DNA of 64,000 bases from Eleginops maclovinus. Its lineage: Eukaryota; Chordata; Actinopteri; Perciformes; Eleginopidae. This document shows, one piece after another, positions 25,401 to 61,650 of this stretch. Within the stretch, counting starts at the first letter, position 1. Each line of letters starts with the position of its first letter. Location: contig NC_086367.1 in assembly GCF_036324505.1 (NCBI RefSeq), positions 19,704,578 through 19,768,577 on the forward strand, given 5' to 3'. Made by a program: the position numbers and the translations under genes. The notes under the pieces are model-generated. The model was not told where the DNA came from. It worked only from the letters and a program-made list of their open reading frames with translations, and made no database searches.

Positions 25401-28400
25401 ATTTACACATTTTGCATTGGTGTGCAAGTGTGCATATGAACACAGTCAAATACATTAAAATGCAAAATAGGAGATGATGCATAAAAAGTGTACAACAAAT
25501 GTTTGCAAGAACTGTAAAAGGAAAGTTCACTAAATTAAATGTATTGTTTGTATGAATGTTTGCTGCTCGTTGGTGGATGATTGACAGCTGCCGGGGTCAG
25601 CGCGCGGCTCTTTCCCACATGGCCCTCAGCCGCAGTTTAGCAGATAATTAAAATATAAATCGGACAAAGACCACTAAGTCGCTGCTTAAGGGTTACAAAG
25701 GGAGAGCCCACATCCCCAGAGCTGGTAAACCTACACCGTGTTATTGAGCCCGCAGAAGACAAACACGCCGTGGTCTCCTGCCAGCTGTTACCCGCAAGTG
25801 TTGGTGCGTGCAGGGGCCGCTAGACCCGGTACAGACCGCGGGAGACACGCTACGTTCAGGGGCGGTGGGAGCAAGGAATCCTGCCGTTTAATGCTCATCA
25901 GATTCATTGGTCAACTGGATACTTACAAACACTTTGACTCGAGTTTATGATGTATTTACACACAGAGAAATGTAAAGAAAGACAGAACTTTCAGTAAAAT
26001 AAAATCCAAAATAAGATAAATAGAATATGGATAACATAGAATGGGGGACTCAATTAACAATAGTAGTCTACTACAGAAATCAGTTCCCTTGCAGCATGCA
26101 CATATTCATTAACAAACACTGCAAAGGCAGAACAAGGTCTCTTTTCTATTTAACTGCAAGATTTGTCATTTTCCACATGTGTTTAATTGGACAAAATCAG
26201 GATCAAATAATTGTATTTCAGGGAGCTGCAATATGGCGATATTTGAGAATACCAAATTAAACATTTGTTCTCGTTGTAGCTACTCTGTTGATTAAACTGC
26301 TTTTGAAAGCAATTAAAAGCTACATTTGTCAAGCTTTCCGTAATTGCATCCAACCTCATCTTGGCAGTTGAAGTTTCAAAAAGTGTCTAACTGCACCTGA
26401 ATGCATCATGCTGAGCAGACTGCTGCTCTGCTCTGAGGAGCTGCATGGCTTTTGCTACTGAATGTATCTCCTGTGCTGTTTAAAAAGAATAGCACTTATC
26501 TGTGAAACACTAATCTGATCTTTCCTTAACTTACTTCCCTAGATGTGCTGTTTTTTTAATGAATCAAAACCACGCTTTCAGTGCTACGGAAACAATTTAT
26601 GTACCTGAAATAACTTTCACTGCATTGAGCAGAATTCACAGATGTGTTATTATAAAGCTTTTCCAAACGTTTTGTTTAATTTAGAGGCATTCATATGTCC
26701 AAATAAAAACTCATTATGCTCGTGCAGACATCGGATCTCCTCCCCACAGTCTAAATATTTGGATTTACATAAAGCCCAGTGACACCAGTATCACCAGTAC
26801 TCCCCTCAAGAACAGCTGCTGATGGGCAATGGTGTGACAGACAGGAGGGTCTGTGATCACACAGCCATGAGGGGGAAAGTGATTATGACCTTCATAAAGG
26901 GAGGATTTGTGTTAGATTTAGGAAGGGGGACCTTAAATACTGTCTTTTACAATACACATGTTTAGTTGAACCTATCAGTATCATTTCTAGATGTGTAAAA
27001 AGAACAACTCTAAACTATATATTTTGTTGAGTTGTGTACTGTCATCATCCCAAATGTTTCAGAGATATGTGTGCCCTATGAGTACGTGTGTCGTCCCCCA
27101 GAAGCTGTCACAAATGAATGCAGGGGGAAACACTGATTTTTAACAGGCAACAAGAGAAACATTGAAACCTTTCTGAGACAAATATCTTTTATTGCTTTTA
27201 ATTTAGGGTCCCTTTCCAGGAGAGAAAACATTTTAAAGGGCCTTTTGGAGTCGTCTTAAAGTTTAAGAAGGACACGACTAAGTGCCATTAAGGCAACCCT
27301 ACAGGCTAAAAACTCTGTATTATACGTGCTGGGTGCATGGTTTGCAGCTGGTGTCCTTATTTATTCTTCGCCCTCTCCCTTCTGAGATCCATAGTCTGCC
27401 ATTGCCCAACACCAACACACAAACTTACAGGTCCACTGTAACTAAAAGCACCTTTATCAGAACTTATTCCAACACACAGCCAATGTATAAGCACCTGAGA
27501 GGTCTGATGGGTATTGAAGGAAACATCTAAAAATGCTGGCGTACAGAAATGTACTTTTACTGTATTTTAAATTGTTTACCAATAATCATAACGTTCTATA
27601 ATAAAATATCATTATTTTATGGGTATTCAATGATGATACTGATAAGAAACAACCTGACGCAGATAATAAATCATTTAGTCTTGAGTTTTAATCACTTCTC
27701 CCTGAATAAAGTTATCTGTTGACATATTGTGATGTGTGGTGTGTTTACAGGCAGCCACAGCTGCTTTTTTGGGCCCCGTAAACCGGAGTCGGCGTGAGTG
27801 TCACAAATACGAGTACGGGAGCATTTCATTACGTTCATCAGGGGTGAGAAAGTGAGCCCTGATTAGGTTTCTAATTACCCAGTTTAAACTCTAAGTAGGC
27901 CATTTGCACTGTGGTGCATCTCAGAGCCTCGTCTATCTGTTTCTCTTGGCTCCACAGAAAGTGTGTGTGTGTGGCAGCTGCTGGCCCTTTATTGTCTACC
28001 AGAGTTTGTGTTTATAAGTGTGTGTGTATATCTATCTTACATGAGGATTATGTGGTTATGTAACAGCTGTTCTGATATGAATCGGAGAGCCTGATGAGGG
28101 GATGATTGGCAGCTCGGCTCTGGAAATAGATGAGGAATCTCTCCTTGATGAGGCTCTGAGCTTTCTATAGAAATCTCTCTGTCGTCTGCATGATTGGCGG
28201 GGATATTCTCTTAATTAGACAGATTACTTTGTAAAAACCAAAACATTTCAGCCCCTCATTTAGAGCCTGTTAGATGCCTTTATTGCTCTCAAATAGGTTT
28301 TGTCTCTCGTGTGATTAGAGGACGTCGAGGGATGTTAGCTGACCTCATGTTGGTCTGCGGTTCATTAGATAATAATAGGAAATATGGCACTCAGGAAAAA

Positions 28401-28660
28401 GATACCATCTCTCCACAAGGCCTGTTAGTAGCTTTAATTGTGTCACTTGATATTTGTTAGCATTAGATTTGTAGATGTTAAATATGTAAGAGAAAATCAG
28501 AGTTGCAGCTGCACAGGAATGGAATGAGGTATGTTAAAACAGAGACGAAGAAATTAAATAAAGATAGAAATATACAAGAGTAAGAGTAAGGAGTAAGTGG
28601 CTGTGGTTTCATTCATAATAACAATTAACAACAAGGAAAATATGATTAATTAATCACACT
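22430..28660. other. Gene-free block
   Basis: No gene recognised. A less AT-rich patch at about 25570-25890 with several CpGs, and a patch at 27760-28370, stand out as possible regulatory DNA. A CTCF-like motif, CCAACAGATGGCG, is at 24539-24551. Everything else is AT-rich unique or old repeat sequence. Confidence 0.35.
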
Positions 28661-28668
28661 GTTCCGCA

Positions 28669-29442
28669 GGCTGCGGAAGTTCAACATGGACTCCAGGATA
28701 CTCTGCAACTTCTACAGGTGCACCATCGAGAGCATCCTGACTGGCTGCATCACCGCCTGGTATGGCAGTTGCACCGCCCTCAACCGTAAGACTCTACAGA
28801 GGGTGGTGAAAACTGCTCAGCACATCACCAGGACGGAGCTGCCATCCATGGAGGACCTCTACACCCAGCGGTGTAGGAAGAAGGCCGGTAGGATATTAAA
28901 GGACCCCCATCACCCCAGCAACAATCTGTTCTGTCTGCTGCCGTCTGGCAGACGGTACCGCAGCATCCGGACCAAGACCACCAGACTCAGAGACAGTTTT
29001 ATACCACAGGCTATAAGACTACTGAACTCCTGAGCTGTGTGAATGTCTACTCACATCTGTTTATAGTACACACATACATATATATATATATTATACACAT
29101 CTGCCATACATATCTGTTTATAGTACACATATCTATATATTGTACATATCTGCCATATACATCTGCTATACATAATATATGCATCTGTCCATACCTCCTC
29201 ATTCAACAGTGTAAAGTATTTAAATACTTTCAATGTATTCCACATATGTATATATTTCACATCCTCAAATCTTTATTGTTAATATTGTAAATATTCTTCT
29301 CTCTTTTTGCACTATTTTATTTATCTTATTTGCACCATGTATGTTGAGTTGTTGGAGGAGCACGCGACATAAGATTTTCATTGCCAACATATACGCTGTA
29401 TCTGCTGTGCATATGACAAATAAAACCTTGAAACCTTGAAAC
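28669..29442 (+). mobile_element. LINE 3' portion with reverse-transcriptase C-terminus, L2/CR1-group-like
   Basis: A frame with ATG at 28686 and stop at 29031-29033 encodes the familiar end of a fish non-LTR ORF2: NFYRCTIESILTGCITAWYG, NRKTLQRVVKTAQHIT, LYTQRCRKKA, LLPSGRRYRSIRTKTTRLRD. The catalytic reverse-transcriptase core is missing, so this is a dead 5'-truncated copy. The 3' UTR ends in AATAAAACCTTGAAACCTTG, a short tandem tail typical of L2-type elements. The final 350 bases match 14404-14757. Confidence 0.88.
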
Positions 29443-32400
29443 ATAGAAATATAATATGGAATACATATGTTTTAATGTTTTTTCTTGTGTTTGCCAAAAT
29501 ATATTGAACACAAACATATTTGTCTTTATATATGATTCAAATAGTCTCAACCAATGTTTTCAGCTTCAGTACTTTTGTTCTGAGACTGTTGTTGTCAGTG
29601 ATGCCCAACAGAGGGCGCTGTAGGCCTCAGCTGGAGTCTGGGCATCACATTCTATATTACTTCTGACCACAAACTCAGAGCTATATAGATACTTATATAG
29701 CTCTGCACAAACTGAGAGGAGTGTTTAAAGAAACTGCTGGTGGTTCATAAAGGCCTCAATGGTGATGAATATTGCTGCATTATGAGACACCCAGACCAAA
29801 TCACTGAGAAATAGCTCCTCATTTGTATGCTCGAAATACCTGGAAGAATCTTTAGTCCCACTTCTGTTAAATCAAAGCTGACTAAGTTTCAGTTTGCCAC
29901 CTATCAAAATATTATGAATCAAACTGCATTGGACATTTCATTCTTTTCTGTAAATAAGATTTGAATATCTTCTGTTTAATGCCTTTTTTTTTGCACCATC
30001 TCTTGATTTAAAAGTAACTTCTTACTGGATAAAGAATTTTATCTGCTTCAAACATAGAGCATACAACTGATACCCTGCACGGGGGTTTATAGCAACTTAC
30101 AACTCTTATCCATAATCAGGCTTTTACATGTGCGGTGTCGTTAAATGTATAGCTTTAAATAGAATAAAAATACTACACACTACAACGCTTTGTGAAGTCT
30201 TGTAGCTGCAAAGGGTTCTACAAGTAAACTTGCTTTGCAGAAAGAAGAATGCATCAGGAAAAAAATGACGAAGACAAAACAGAATTACTTTTGTTTTCTT
30301 TCAAGTAACCATCAATTATCTTGGCTGCGGGTAAAACCTGATCGGCCATAATTCATGCAAGGCGTGTCAGCCATTCCTGCACAATCACTGCGTTTTGATT
30401 TGCATGGCTACAGCACAGAGCTCACACGGAGGTCAGAGTTTTTAAAGTGGACACAATTACCAAGAAAAAATCTCTTTAAAATGTACTAATTGTCTTCTCC
30501 ACCCAGCACAACACTACGATTTATTTGATGCAAGTATGGACACATAACAACCATGATATCTGGATTTCAACCAACCACACCTGTCATCGCTCTGCCAAAG
30601 TTACATGTTTTCGAGTCCAAAACTTCATCTTGGCAGCGCTTAAATATTTCTGTGGCATTTTCCAACTCACATGAGTTATTTTAAAGTCAGATAGGAACGT
30701 TTATCAGTGAGAGGCTCTTTCAACATTATGATTTATATGAAGTCCTTTTGTTTTTATCTTTACAGTTCAGGGAAATCATAACCTTTGCTTTGACACCTGC
30801 ACAACCACAAACCTAATTTACTCTCAAACCTCATCTCTGCTTCCACTGAAATTAACATCATGGACGCATTGAAGAATTAAAATGATATATCGGATGTGTG
30901 TGGCTTGAAATTAATTTATATTGAAGTCTCTCCTGGATAAATATAGCTGTTAATACTCACAGTACCTTTCTTAACTGCAGTAGTTTTACTTACTTTCCTA
31001 AGGAATGTTATGCTGTTTCCAAGTGAAAAATATGTTCTTCTTTCATGCCTGACGATAAATGCTTTGTGTTTGTATCTGATGTCCTCTATATGAGCAGCCT
31101 ATATTAAATACTTCTCAGAGTTAAAATGAGCCAAAGAGAGGACACAAAAGGATACATATTGGTTGAGGTTTTTCAATGAAAAGTAATAATAGAGACAGGA
31201 GTGAGAAGGAGCCATTTTCAACTATGGCTGCTTTGTCACCCTCATTTTCAGTCTAAAAAAACCCTCCCTGCACTTAACACTTCATGGAAACTAACGTTTG
31301 TAAAGTGCCTCCCTCTTCTTGGACACCACTTCAGAGAAGTGTTTACTCGGTCTTAACCTGAGTGGAAAATCTCAAGTGCTGCTGTCAAAATACCCTTAAA
31401 AAGAAAGAAAATCCCCGTACTGTGTGCACAAACTGCTCCATAAAGTAATTTCACATGTGGGCGGCAGTAGAATTCGTGTTTTTGAGCATGCAAGTCTAAA
31501 GGAGATTGGGGTATAAACAGATCCTTTACTTCAGTAAAAGTACATTTTTGACAAAGTACTGCAATACAAGTTAAAGTTCTACGATTCAAATTTTTCGTAA
31601 ATTAAGTACAGAAGCATTATCATCAGCATAAAAATCATCCATCTAAAGAAAAATGGCCTCCATGGGGGATACATTATCACACAGAATGACATATTTAGAT
31701 TCTTAACAGTGTTGCATCAAGTAGCATTTTACTGTTGTGGACAATTAAAGTTAGGTTACAAATTATTCATGTTTAGGACCTTCTTTAACCTTTTAGTTAT
31801 ATTTTGGACAACCTTTTCAACCTCAAACAGTTCATCTATGCTTTTTTCAAAGCAACCAGACTCCATTGACAGAAAGACTGATTGTACCTCACAGAAAACC
31901 AAAGTTAGCATTCAGCTGCAGCCTCGATTGGTTTGTTGATTGTGTGACTTTAGAGTCTGAACCATAGATTTAAAACACCACAGACACACAATAGATCATA
32001 AAGAAGAGCATAGATAACGGTTTCAGTTCCCGGCAAGAAAGGTTATATCTGGGATTTAGGACTCATCTCTGCCCCACTCACAACATAACCCTACAGGCCT
32101 TGTGTTTTTGCCTCCCTATTTGTTTGTGTGATTAGTTGTAGAGTGTATATATACCCATCAGTCTGTCTGTTCTTACCTGGATCATTCCTTGTGTTTCCTC
32201 ATAGATTTGTTGTGTTTGTTCCTCAGGCCATCCCGGTATATTCCTTATTTAGGCTTTTGTTGCTTTTCCTCAGTTTTTGCATTGTAGCCTGCTCTCTCAG
32301 TTTGGAGTTTACATGTACCCAGCTTTCTGTTTCTTCAAACTTTTCTTTAGTTGTTTATGTCTGTTCTGCATTCGGGTCCAACAGCCTTCTTAATCACTGT

Positions 32401-33890
32401 GAGTAAAACATAAGGGCAAGCATTGTGAATACACACATGTGGATAAAATCAAAATGGTGCCAACAATCACAAAAAGGCAGAAAAACACAAAGACAGGAAG
32501 TGAAACCAGACATTACACAAGGAGATTGTTTTTTACAAAATAAAACAGGAAACAGAAAAAAGCAGTTCACAAGATCTGGACAGTATTTGTTCCAAAAGAC
32601 TCAGCAGTGCAAACAGTATCATTGAGTTTGATATGAGCTTTAATAGCTTTGTAGAAATGTAACACATATTTAGTGCCTCACAACGCTGAGGTGGGTAATG
32701 CACATTGACATCCACAGGCCGACTTGAATGACATTACTATGAGTAAATTAACCAATTAAGTACTTCTAACCTGAACTAATGACCCCTTTAATTGTTTGTC
32801 AATAGATATGACACAGAGGGAAGGTTGTTCACTTTCAGCAACAAATTCTTCACTCCATTTATTGATTTTCTTGCGCTACAGCACCAACAACGGCAACAAC
32901 GTTACCAAGTCCTGGTATCAGTCACTTGCAGGCAGACCAAACCTCGCATATCCCCCCCCCCCCCCCCCTTCACAGCAGCATGCATGTCAAGTTGGCTCAG
33001 ACAGACTAAAGAAAGCAAGTCAACTGGGAACAAATTCTTCTTCACAATGACAGCCGGGGCAGAGGGGTCAGAAAGGAAGAAAGCTCACTACAGACATGTT
33101 TATATTTATTGATTTATGATTTTACAATGACATGTTTGCACCAGTTAAACACACATTTGCACAGCTTTTTCACTTTTAAATCAAACATTTCGAACATATT
33201 ATATCACAGTTACTTGTCAAAAACTTCATCTTTTTGTACACTGACTGATTCTGATTGTCATTTATACAGCTTACTGAATTTACACTAACAACCACAATGA
33301 TGCTTTAGTCCATGAAAAATAATGTTAATAGTAATAGTAAAGCATATAATAAAGCAAACAATGAAAATAACTAAGCAAAAGAATCAAGCAAATCACAATA
33401 ATGCAAGTTATCTGGTAAGGGGATTTACAGCATGCAGAAATCTGCTGTCACATTGTTTGTTCCCATCATGTAGCATAACGAAACGATCGCGTGGAAACAA
33501 TAACAGGATGAGCCAAAAACATGTCTGAGGTGTGGTTAACTTAACGTCACAACCTTTGGTGCTTTGGTTTGGAAAATCCTACCTGTGGCGCTCACACAGT
33601 GGAAAAGCAGATTCACCGATTTCCCTTCGACCCCCTGCGTCATAGAAAGACCAGACTCATTATACAATCTACAATAACATACGTTATGTTTGTGAAGCAC
33701 TTTCTGCAGTGCTTTGAGCTAATGCTAATATCAGCTTCCGGCCTGCTAACAGTGACAGTGCTAAAAACGTATACAGCAGGTATAATCTCTAATTTCTTAA
33801 ATGTAACTTGTCAGCTCGTGGTCAGGACATGGGATGTTTTAAACATGTTGGGTGTTTAAGTTGTACATTCGTGCTAGGGGGTAGGCAATG
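29443..33890. other. Gene-free block
   Basis: No gene seen. It contains a CTCF-like motif CCAACAGAGGGCGCT at 29605-29619, a patch with octamer ATTTGCAT at about 30310-30440, a decayed repeat near 31515-31620 and a run of 17 C at 32952-32968. Confidence 0.35.
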
Positions 33891-33897
33891 ACATTGG

Positions 33898-34440
33898 TGT
33901 CCAGTTCTGAAGTCTTTACACTGGCTTCCTGTCGGTCAAAGAATTGATTTTAAAATACTGCTGCTGGTTTTTAAAGCATCACATGGGTTAGACTCAAAAT
34001 ACATTAACGATCTCCTGCCAAACTATCAACCATCCAGGAGTCTTAGGTCCTCTGGGATGTGTCTGTTTTCTGTCCCAAGAGTGAAAACTAAAAAAGGAGA
34101 AGCTGTTTAGCTTTTATGCACCCACTACCTGGAATACACTCCCAGAGTCCTGCAGGTCGGCTACAACTCTTGCTAATTTTAAAACCAGACTGAAGACGTA
34201 TCTTTTTATGGCTGCTTTTGATTGGGCTGTTCATATGTCACGCTTAAGTGTGGTTCTTATTAATGTTTTTCATACCTGTTGTGTTTGTCCCACTATCTTT
34301 GCTTCTTAATGGCTGTTTTTAAATGCCACATGATGTGTTTCTGCTGCATTTGCTTCTCAATGTTGTCTATTTTGTTTTGTAAAGCACTTTGAATTGCCAT
34401 GTGCTGAATGGTGCTATATAAATAAACTTGCCTTGCCTTG
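33898..34440 (+). mobile_element. LINE 3' end, L2-like
   Basis: Conceptual translation, with frameshifts, gives the typical ORF2 end: LHWLPVxxRIDFKILLLVFK, YINDLLPNYQPSRSLRS, ending near PESCRSATTLATFKTRLKTY. The 3' UTR closes with TATATAAATAAACTTGCCTT and a GCCTT tail, the hallmark of fish L2 ends. It is a different family from the element at 28.7 kb and is degenerate. Confidence 0.85.
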
Positions 34441-35230
34441 AAGCCACTGGTTTTAACAATTTAACAAGCCAGCAAGCGTATAGGTTATTCAGAAAAGTAA
34501 ACGTTTCATCAGATATACTTTACAATTCTACATTTTGCCTGAAACAACTACACAGAACTTTTATTCTGTAGTGTTTTGGGTTGCCTCTTTTGGCAAAAGT
34601 GTTTCGCTTAGGTACCAATGGCTCCAAGTGTAACATTTATTTTGAAGATCTTGGTTATAAATGGATTTATTTACTTATTCATCTCAACTTCGAAGAAATT
34701 ATTGTTGAACACTTGGTGTTTGTCGGTCATAATGTTAATAATTAACGAAAACTTTCCTGACAAATGCTAACGACAGCTGGATTCAGCTAACTTTAGCCAA
34801 AGTGTAGCTTTGTTTTACCTGCCAACATAAATGTATGCATTGATGTATAACCATGTCTTGTAATGTATGATGTTACAATAAGCATATGTACTTTCAATTT
34901 GTGCCCTTTACTTCTCTACAGGATCTATTGAGAGAAGTAAAAGTAAAATATATTTTTTCAAAAACGTTCCTTTCCTTTTTTGTTTTAATTTCTTAGTAGC
35001 TACAGAAGTTGAACTAATATCTGAATAGGAATCAGGTTGAACTGCTCACTGCAAAAATGTAGCTAAACTAGATTAGTTAAATTTAATCCATCATCCCTAG
35101 CACAGCTCTCACAGTGCAGAGGCCTCCTTTAGGGCGTCTGCAATCATGACAGCCAAAAAAGAGGCGAGTTTGACATTCTTTGAGAGGAGGAGTGGACAAG
35201 CTTTGGTGGAAACATCACACCCTGCATTCC
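34441..35230. other. Non-coding, upstream of rab11fip5
   Basis: AT-rich, no gene seen. The change to GC- and CpG-rich sequence begins near 35270. Confidence 0.4.
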
Positions 35231-35269
35231 TGCACAGTGCTCGGGCTGTAGTCTGTTGTGCATGTAGCC

Positions 35270-35607
35270 CACATGTGTGGAGTTAAACTTCCTCGTCCTG
35301 CAGAAGAAGAAGGAGGATAAAGGGCGTGACGTCGCTGCCCGCAGAGAGGCCCGCACGGCTGCAATAGACCGGGGCAGAGAGGCAGGACACCAAGCGGAGA
35401 CAGCCGCAGAGTACACACCGAGCACCGAACAACCGGCAACTTTGCAGAGGAGACACACAGCCATAATGCGGCACCGCCCGCCGACCCGCCAGCTAATGTG
35501 ACCGTGCAGACACAGGGAGGAAGCGGCGGACACCACCACCACCTCTCCCCGGTTGCCTCGCATTGTCGCGGTTGTCTGGAGAGAGGAGGAGGGAGGGAGG
35601 GGGGGAC
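35270..35607 (+). promoter_or_regulatory. rab11fip5: CpG-rich promoter and 5' UTR of rab11fip5
   Basis: A sharp rise in GC and CpG content begins here and runs through exon 1, in contrast with the AT-rich flanks: a typical TATA-less CpG-island promoter. A CRE-like TGACGTCG lies at 35327-35334. If transcription starts upstream of 35460, the leader contains an 11-codon upstream frame (ATG 35466, stop 35499-35501). The start site cannot be fixed from sequence. Confidence 0.6.
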
Positions 35608-58440
<22,833 letters not shown>

Positions 58441-59194
58441 CAAAACGTTTGCAGTTCACTCCACAACAGCTCTTAAGTCTTTTCACTGCTATGCTGTCCT
58501 TTTTGATACAAATATGTAGGCACTGAGAGACGTCTGGAGGGTGGCCGTGTTTCCCAGCCGGCATGCTTTTCTGTGCTGAAACTCGTAGAAGGCTTTCGGT
58601 TCGGGCGGTTCTGAATATAGCGGGTCCTCAGGTTGTTTTCAGGTTCACAAAGCAAGGTCACAGAGGAGAGCCCGGATGCTTCCACATTGGGATCCTGATT
58701 GTAAAAACAATGATTCCTCCCTTTTCCACCTCACCTCACTCCTATCACCTTACCACAAAATGTTTGAGAGAAATGGTAGCGTGTCAGTCCAAAACAGTGT
58801 ATATCTACAAACCTCTCACACAGCTTTTCAAAGAATATTCTCCAAGAGAGTTGCAGTGCTGTAAGGAAAGGAGAGCCACTCTGATGGTTTTACATGTTTC
58901 AGACCATTAACTACAAATTGAATATTCTTTAAATCAAAACCTGACATTTCTGTAGCCCACCATCAGGTTTAGATTGATTTTATACCTTCAAGGCAGCCTC
59001 TAGTTTCACTTCATTTCATCGATGCATGAAACTCAACCTGCAGGGAAATTAAACTCGTCAAGAGAAAAATCCCCACAGTTTACATTTTGACGCATCTCTT
59101 TTTAATGCAGTTGTAAGAAGGGCCACATTTTTTTAATGGTCTTCCAAGAAGTACGATTAGATCGAACTATAATATAGGTCTTTGGCTAGTGTTA

Positions 59195-59425
59195 TGTTCA
59201 TTTTCAATTAAATTATCTGCAGATTATTTTCTTTATTAATGGATAAATAATTTGGTCTACATAATATCAGAGCCCAAGGTGACATCCTTTTGTCAAACCA
59301 ACATTTGGAAATCCAAACATATTCAGTTTATTATAATGTAAAACATATACAAAAAAACACATCATCCTAATTTGGTGAGCTGGAAATTGAAAATGATCAA
59401 CATTTTGAAAACTGGTTTGAACATA
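59195..59425. repeat. Dispersed repeat family B copy in 3' UTR
   Basis: Contains TTATGTTCATTTTCAATTAA, ATTATCTGCAGATTATTTTC, AAGGTGACATCCTTTTGTCA and ATATTCAGTTTATTATAATG. Most decayed of the three long copies. Confidence 0.55.
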
Positions 59426-60904
59426 ACTGTTACCCCTTGTTTCCAGTTTAATGCTAAGCTAAGCGAACCATATCTTGATCAATATCCATACTTGCAAAGA
59501 GATTTAAAATAGGTAACAATCATCTCTTCTAACTATCGGCAAGAATGGTAATAAGCGCATTTCCCTAAATGAAAAGCATATTTTTTAAATGAAAAAAAAC
59601 TAATGGCTGCTAAGAAAGAAGATAAAAAACATTGACAGTCTTCAAACAGGCTTTGGAAAGTAGTATGCATATTTTAAAGAATGCCCTATAGTTTCTTAAT
59701 AAAGTGAATTCATGCAAAACCACCAAATGGGATTCATCCGGCTGTGATTTGCTTCACTTCCACATGGTGCATATATGTTGTTTTGGATTGACACTCTACA
59801 AATGTTCCCTAATGAATACCGAGTGCTCCGACTAGTTTTTGAAACAACAAACCCAACGTGCACATCAATGGGAACTGACTGTAGCTTCTGAATGTTCAAA
59901 AGTGTTCTTAGCCAGCAAGTGAATGGTTTTATTTCCTACGCAGGATAAGTGCTGTTTATCTTTTGCTTGCTCCTTCTTCCAAATTCTTTTTCCTTCTTTC
60001 TGTTCTATCGGCATGTCTTGAAATTACCCATAATGCTCAGCCACATAAGCTAAACAGAATCTTGTATGGGTCACGGTGTTATCAGGTGAAGACAGTATCA
60101 AGATCAGCCATCAAAAGCTCCTATGATCTCATGCTCCTGCCTTCCCACGTGTGTTATCAACATGACGCCGCGGTTGAGGAAATGCCTGCGACATGCTGGC
60201 TCTTGACTCCCCTCCCTCGGTGTCACATCCGCTTCTGCACAAGCACGCAAATCGCTTTTGCTTTCAGGTGTTGCAAAGGGATATACAGTGCATTTTACAG
60301 CATATATGCCGTATTGAAATGCCAAATGCTGCCTTATTTTTGTTCTGTTTTGAAAATCTAGCACTTCATTTCGAGGCAGGTTTTGAAGAAGATAAGCCAT
60401 CTGTTCACTGACTGTTCGTTTTTTTTGTTTTACTCCTGTTAATGCTTTGTTACAATAATGTTTAGATCACTGCACAATATTAAATTGTATGCATATGAAT
60501 AGAAAATGAGCAGATTTTCTGTAAAATGCCAAAAAAAAGCCTTGAAACTAAATCTATAGAGCAGATTGAGACACCATAAAGTATTCTGATATGATGCCAC
60601 TTTTAACAGCGTTTGTGGATGTTCTTGCACTACTTAATCGTCAGAACATTACTGTACCTGTCTGTTGATATCGGTATAGTTAGATCTACTTTACACCGTA
60701 CTGCACTTTCTAATCGCTCTGTGACTTAAGCACTAGGCCAATTTGACACCACATCCTTGATTTTTGCCAGTGAGTTTGAAACATCCAAAAAAACATCCAA
60801 ACACCGTCTCGTCATCTCAGTTCTGATGTGTGATCGCAATATGAAGTGTGTAGATGACTGTAGAGACATATTAAAAATGTGACTCGGCACTTGTGAAGTG
60901 CAAG

Positions 60905-60910
60905 AATAAA
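60905..60910 (+). terminator. rab11fip5: Polyadenylation signal, proximal candidate
   Basis: AATAAA followed by a pyrimidine-rich stretch. Confidence 0.4.
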
Positions 60911-61066
60911 CGTCCTCTTCCCACGTCTTCCATTTTTATTTAAGTTTAAACTGATTGTATTTTTGTCCTTTGAGTGTGTAGCCGGTGGGATGTTCTTAAG
61001 GTAGTATGTGAGATTGGAAAGTTTACAATTCGTGATGCAATTCTGTTTCACAAATTTTGTATATTT

Positions 61067-61072
61067 AATAAA
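61067..61072 (+). terminator. rab11fip5: Polyadenylation signal, distal candidate
   Basis: AATAAA followed by TTTTGTGTTTCTTGC; the strongest signal before the sfxn5 promoter. Confidence 0.5.
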
Positions 61073-61510
61073 GAATATTTTGTGTTTCTTGCTCACCGTA
61101 TGTTTCGTTGTAAATCTTTCTTTGGGGTGTATTTGTGTGTGTTTTTCCACTGAGCTGATTACAATCACTCTTGGTGTACTGGGTGCTTCTCTGTTTATTT
61201 AAGATAACTAGCTCCCTTTTCTATTAGGCTGTAATTTGGTAAAAATCAAATCAAAAAGTAGCTGTTTGTTTACTTTTTGTCTGTCTTTTGGTTTTAGGAA
61301 TAACTTGAATAACATATCCTACACTGTAGAGATATTTATTTTCAGTTCTTCAGTGAGGAAAACCAAGAAAATAAATCTTTAAAAGTAATGTAAAAACAAT
61401 GATTCAAGTCTAATTCTTTAATTTCCTTTAAAAATAAATGAGTAGTGGAGCCGTGATGTACTGAAAAATAATATAAAACAAAATATTTGATGATTACTTT
61501 TACAAAACCG

Positions 61511-61522
61511 CCACTAGAGGGC
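61511..61522 (+). promoter_or_regulatory. CTCF-like core upstream of sfxn5
   Basis: CCACTAGAGGGC fits the 12-base CTCF core fully, though the three bases after it do not. It lies between the rab11fip5 3' end and the sfxn5 promoter. Confidence 0.35.
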
Positions 61523-61650
61523 TATGTTATACCCTATACACTGAAAAACCTTCCTTCAGTTCTCTCATTTTATTATTTGCTGTACTTTAAACTCTGTTGC
61601 TCAAACGTTCACCGCGTTAACTTCCTTTTTAAGTCACTGTAAACAAAGCA

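Larger units (their letters stand above)
58441..61072 (+). other. rab11fip5: rab11fip5 3' UTR (long)
   Basis: The stretch after the stop lacks any gene and carries AATAAA at 60905-60910 and 61067-61072, each followed by T/GT-rich sequence, so the UTR may be about 2.5-2.7 kb. A family B repeat lies inside (59195-59425). Shorter forms cannot be excluded. Confidence 0.55.
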
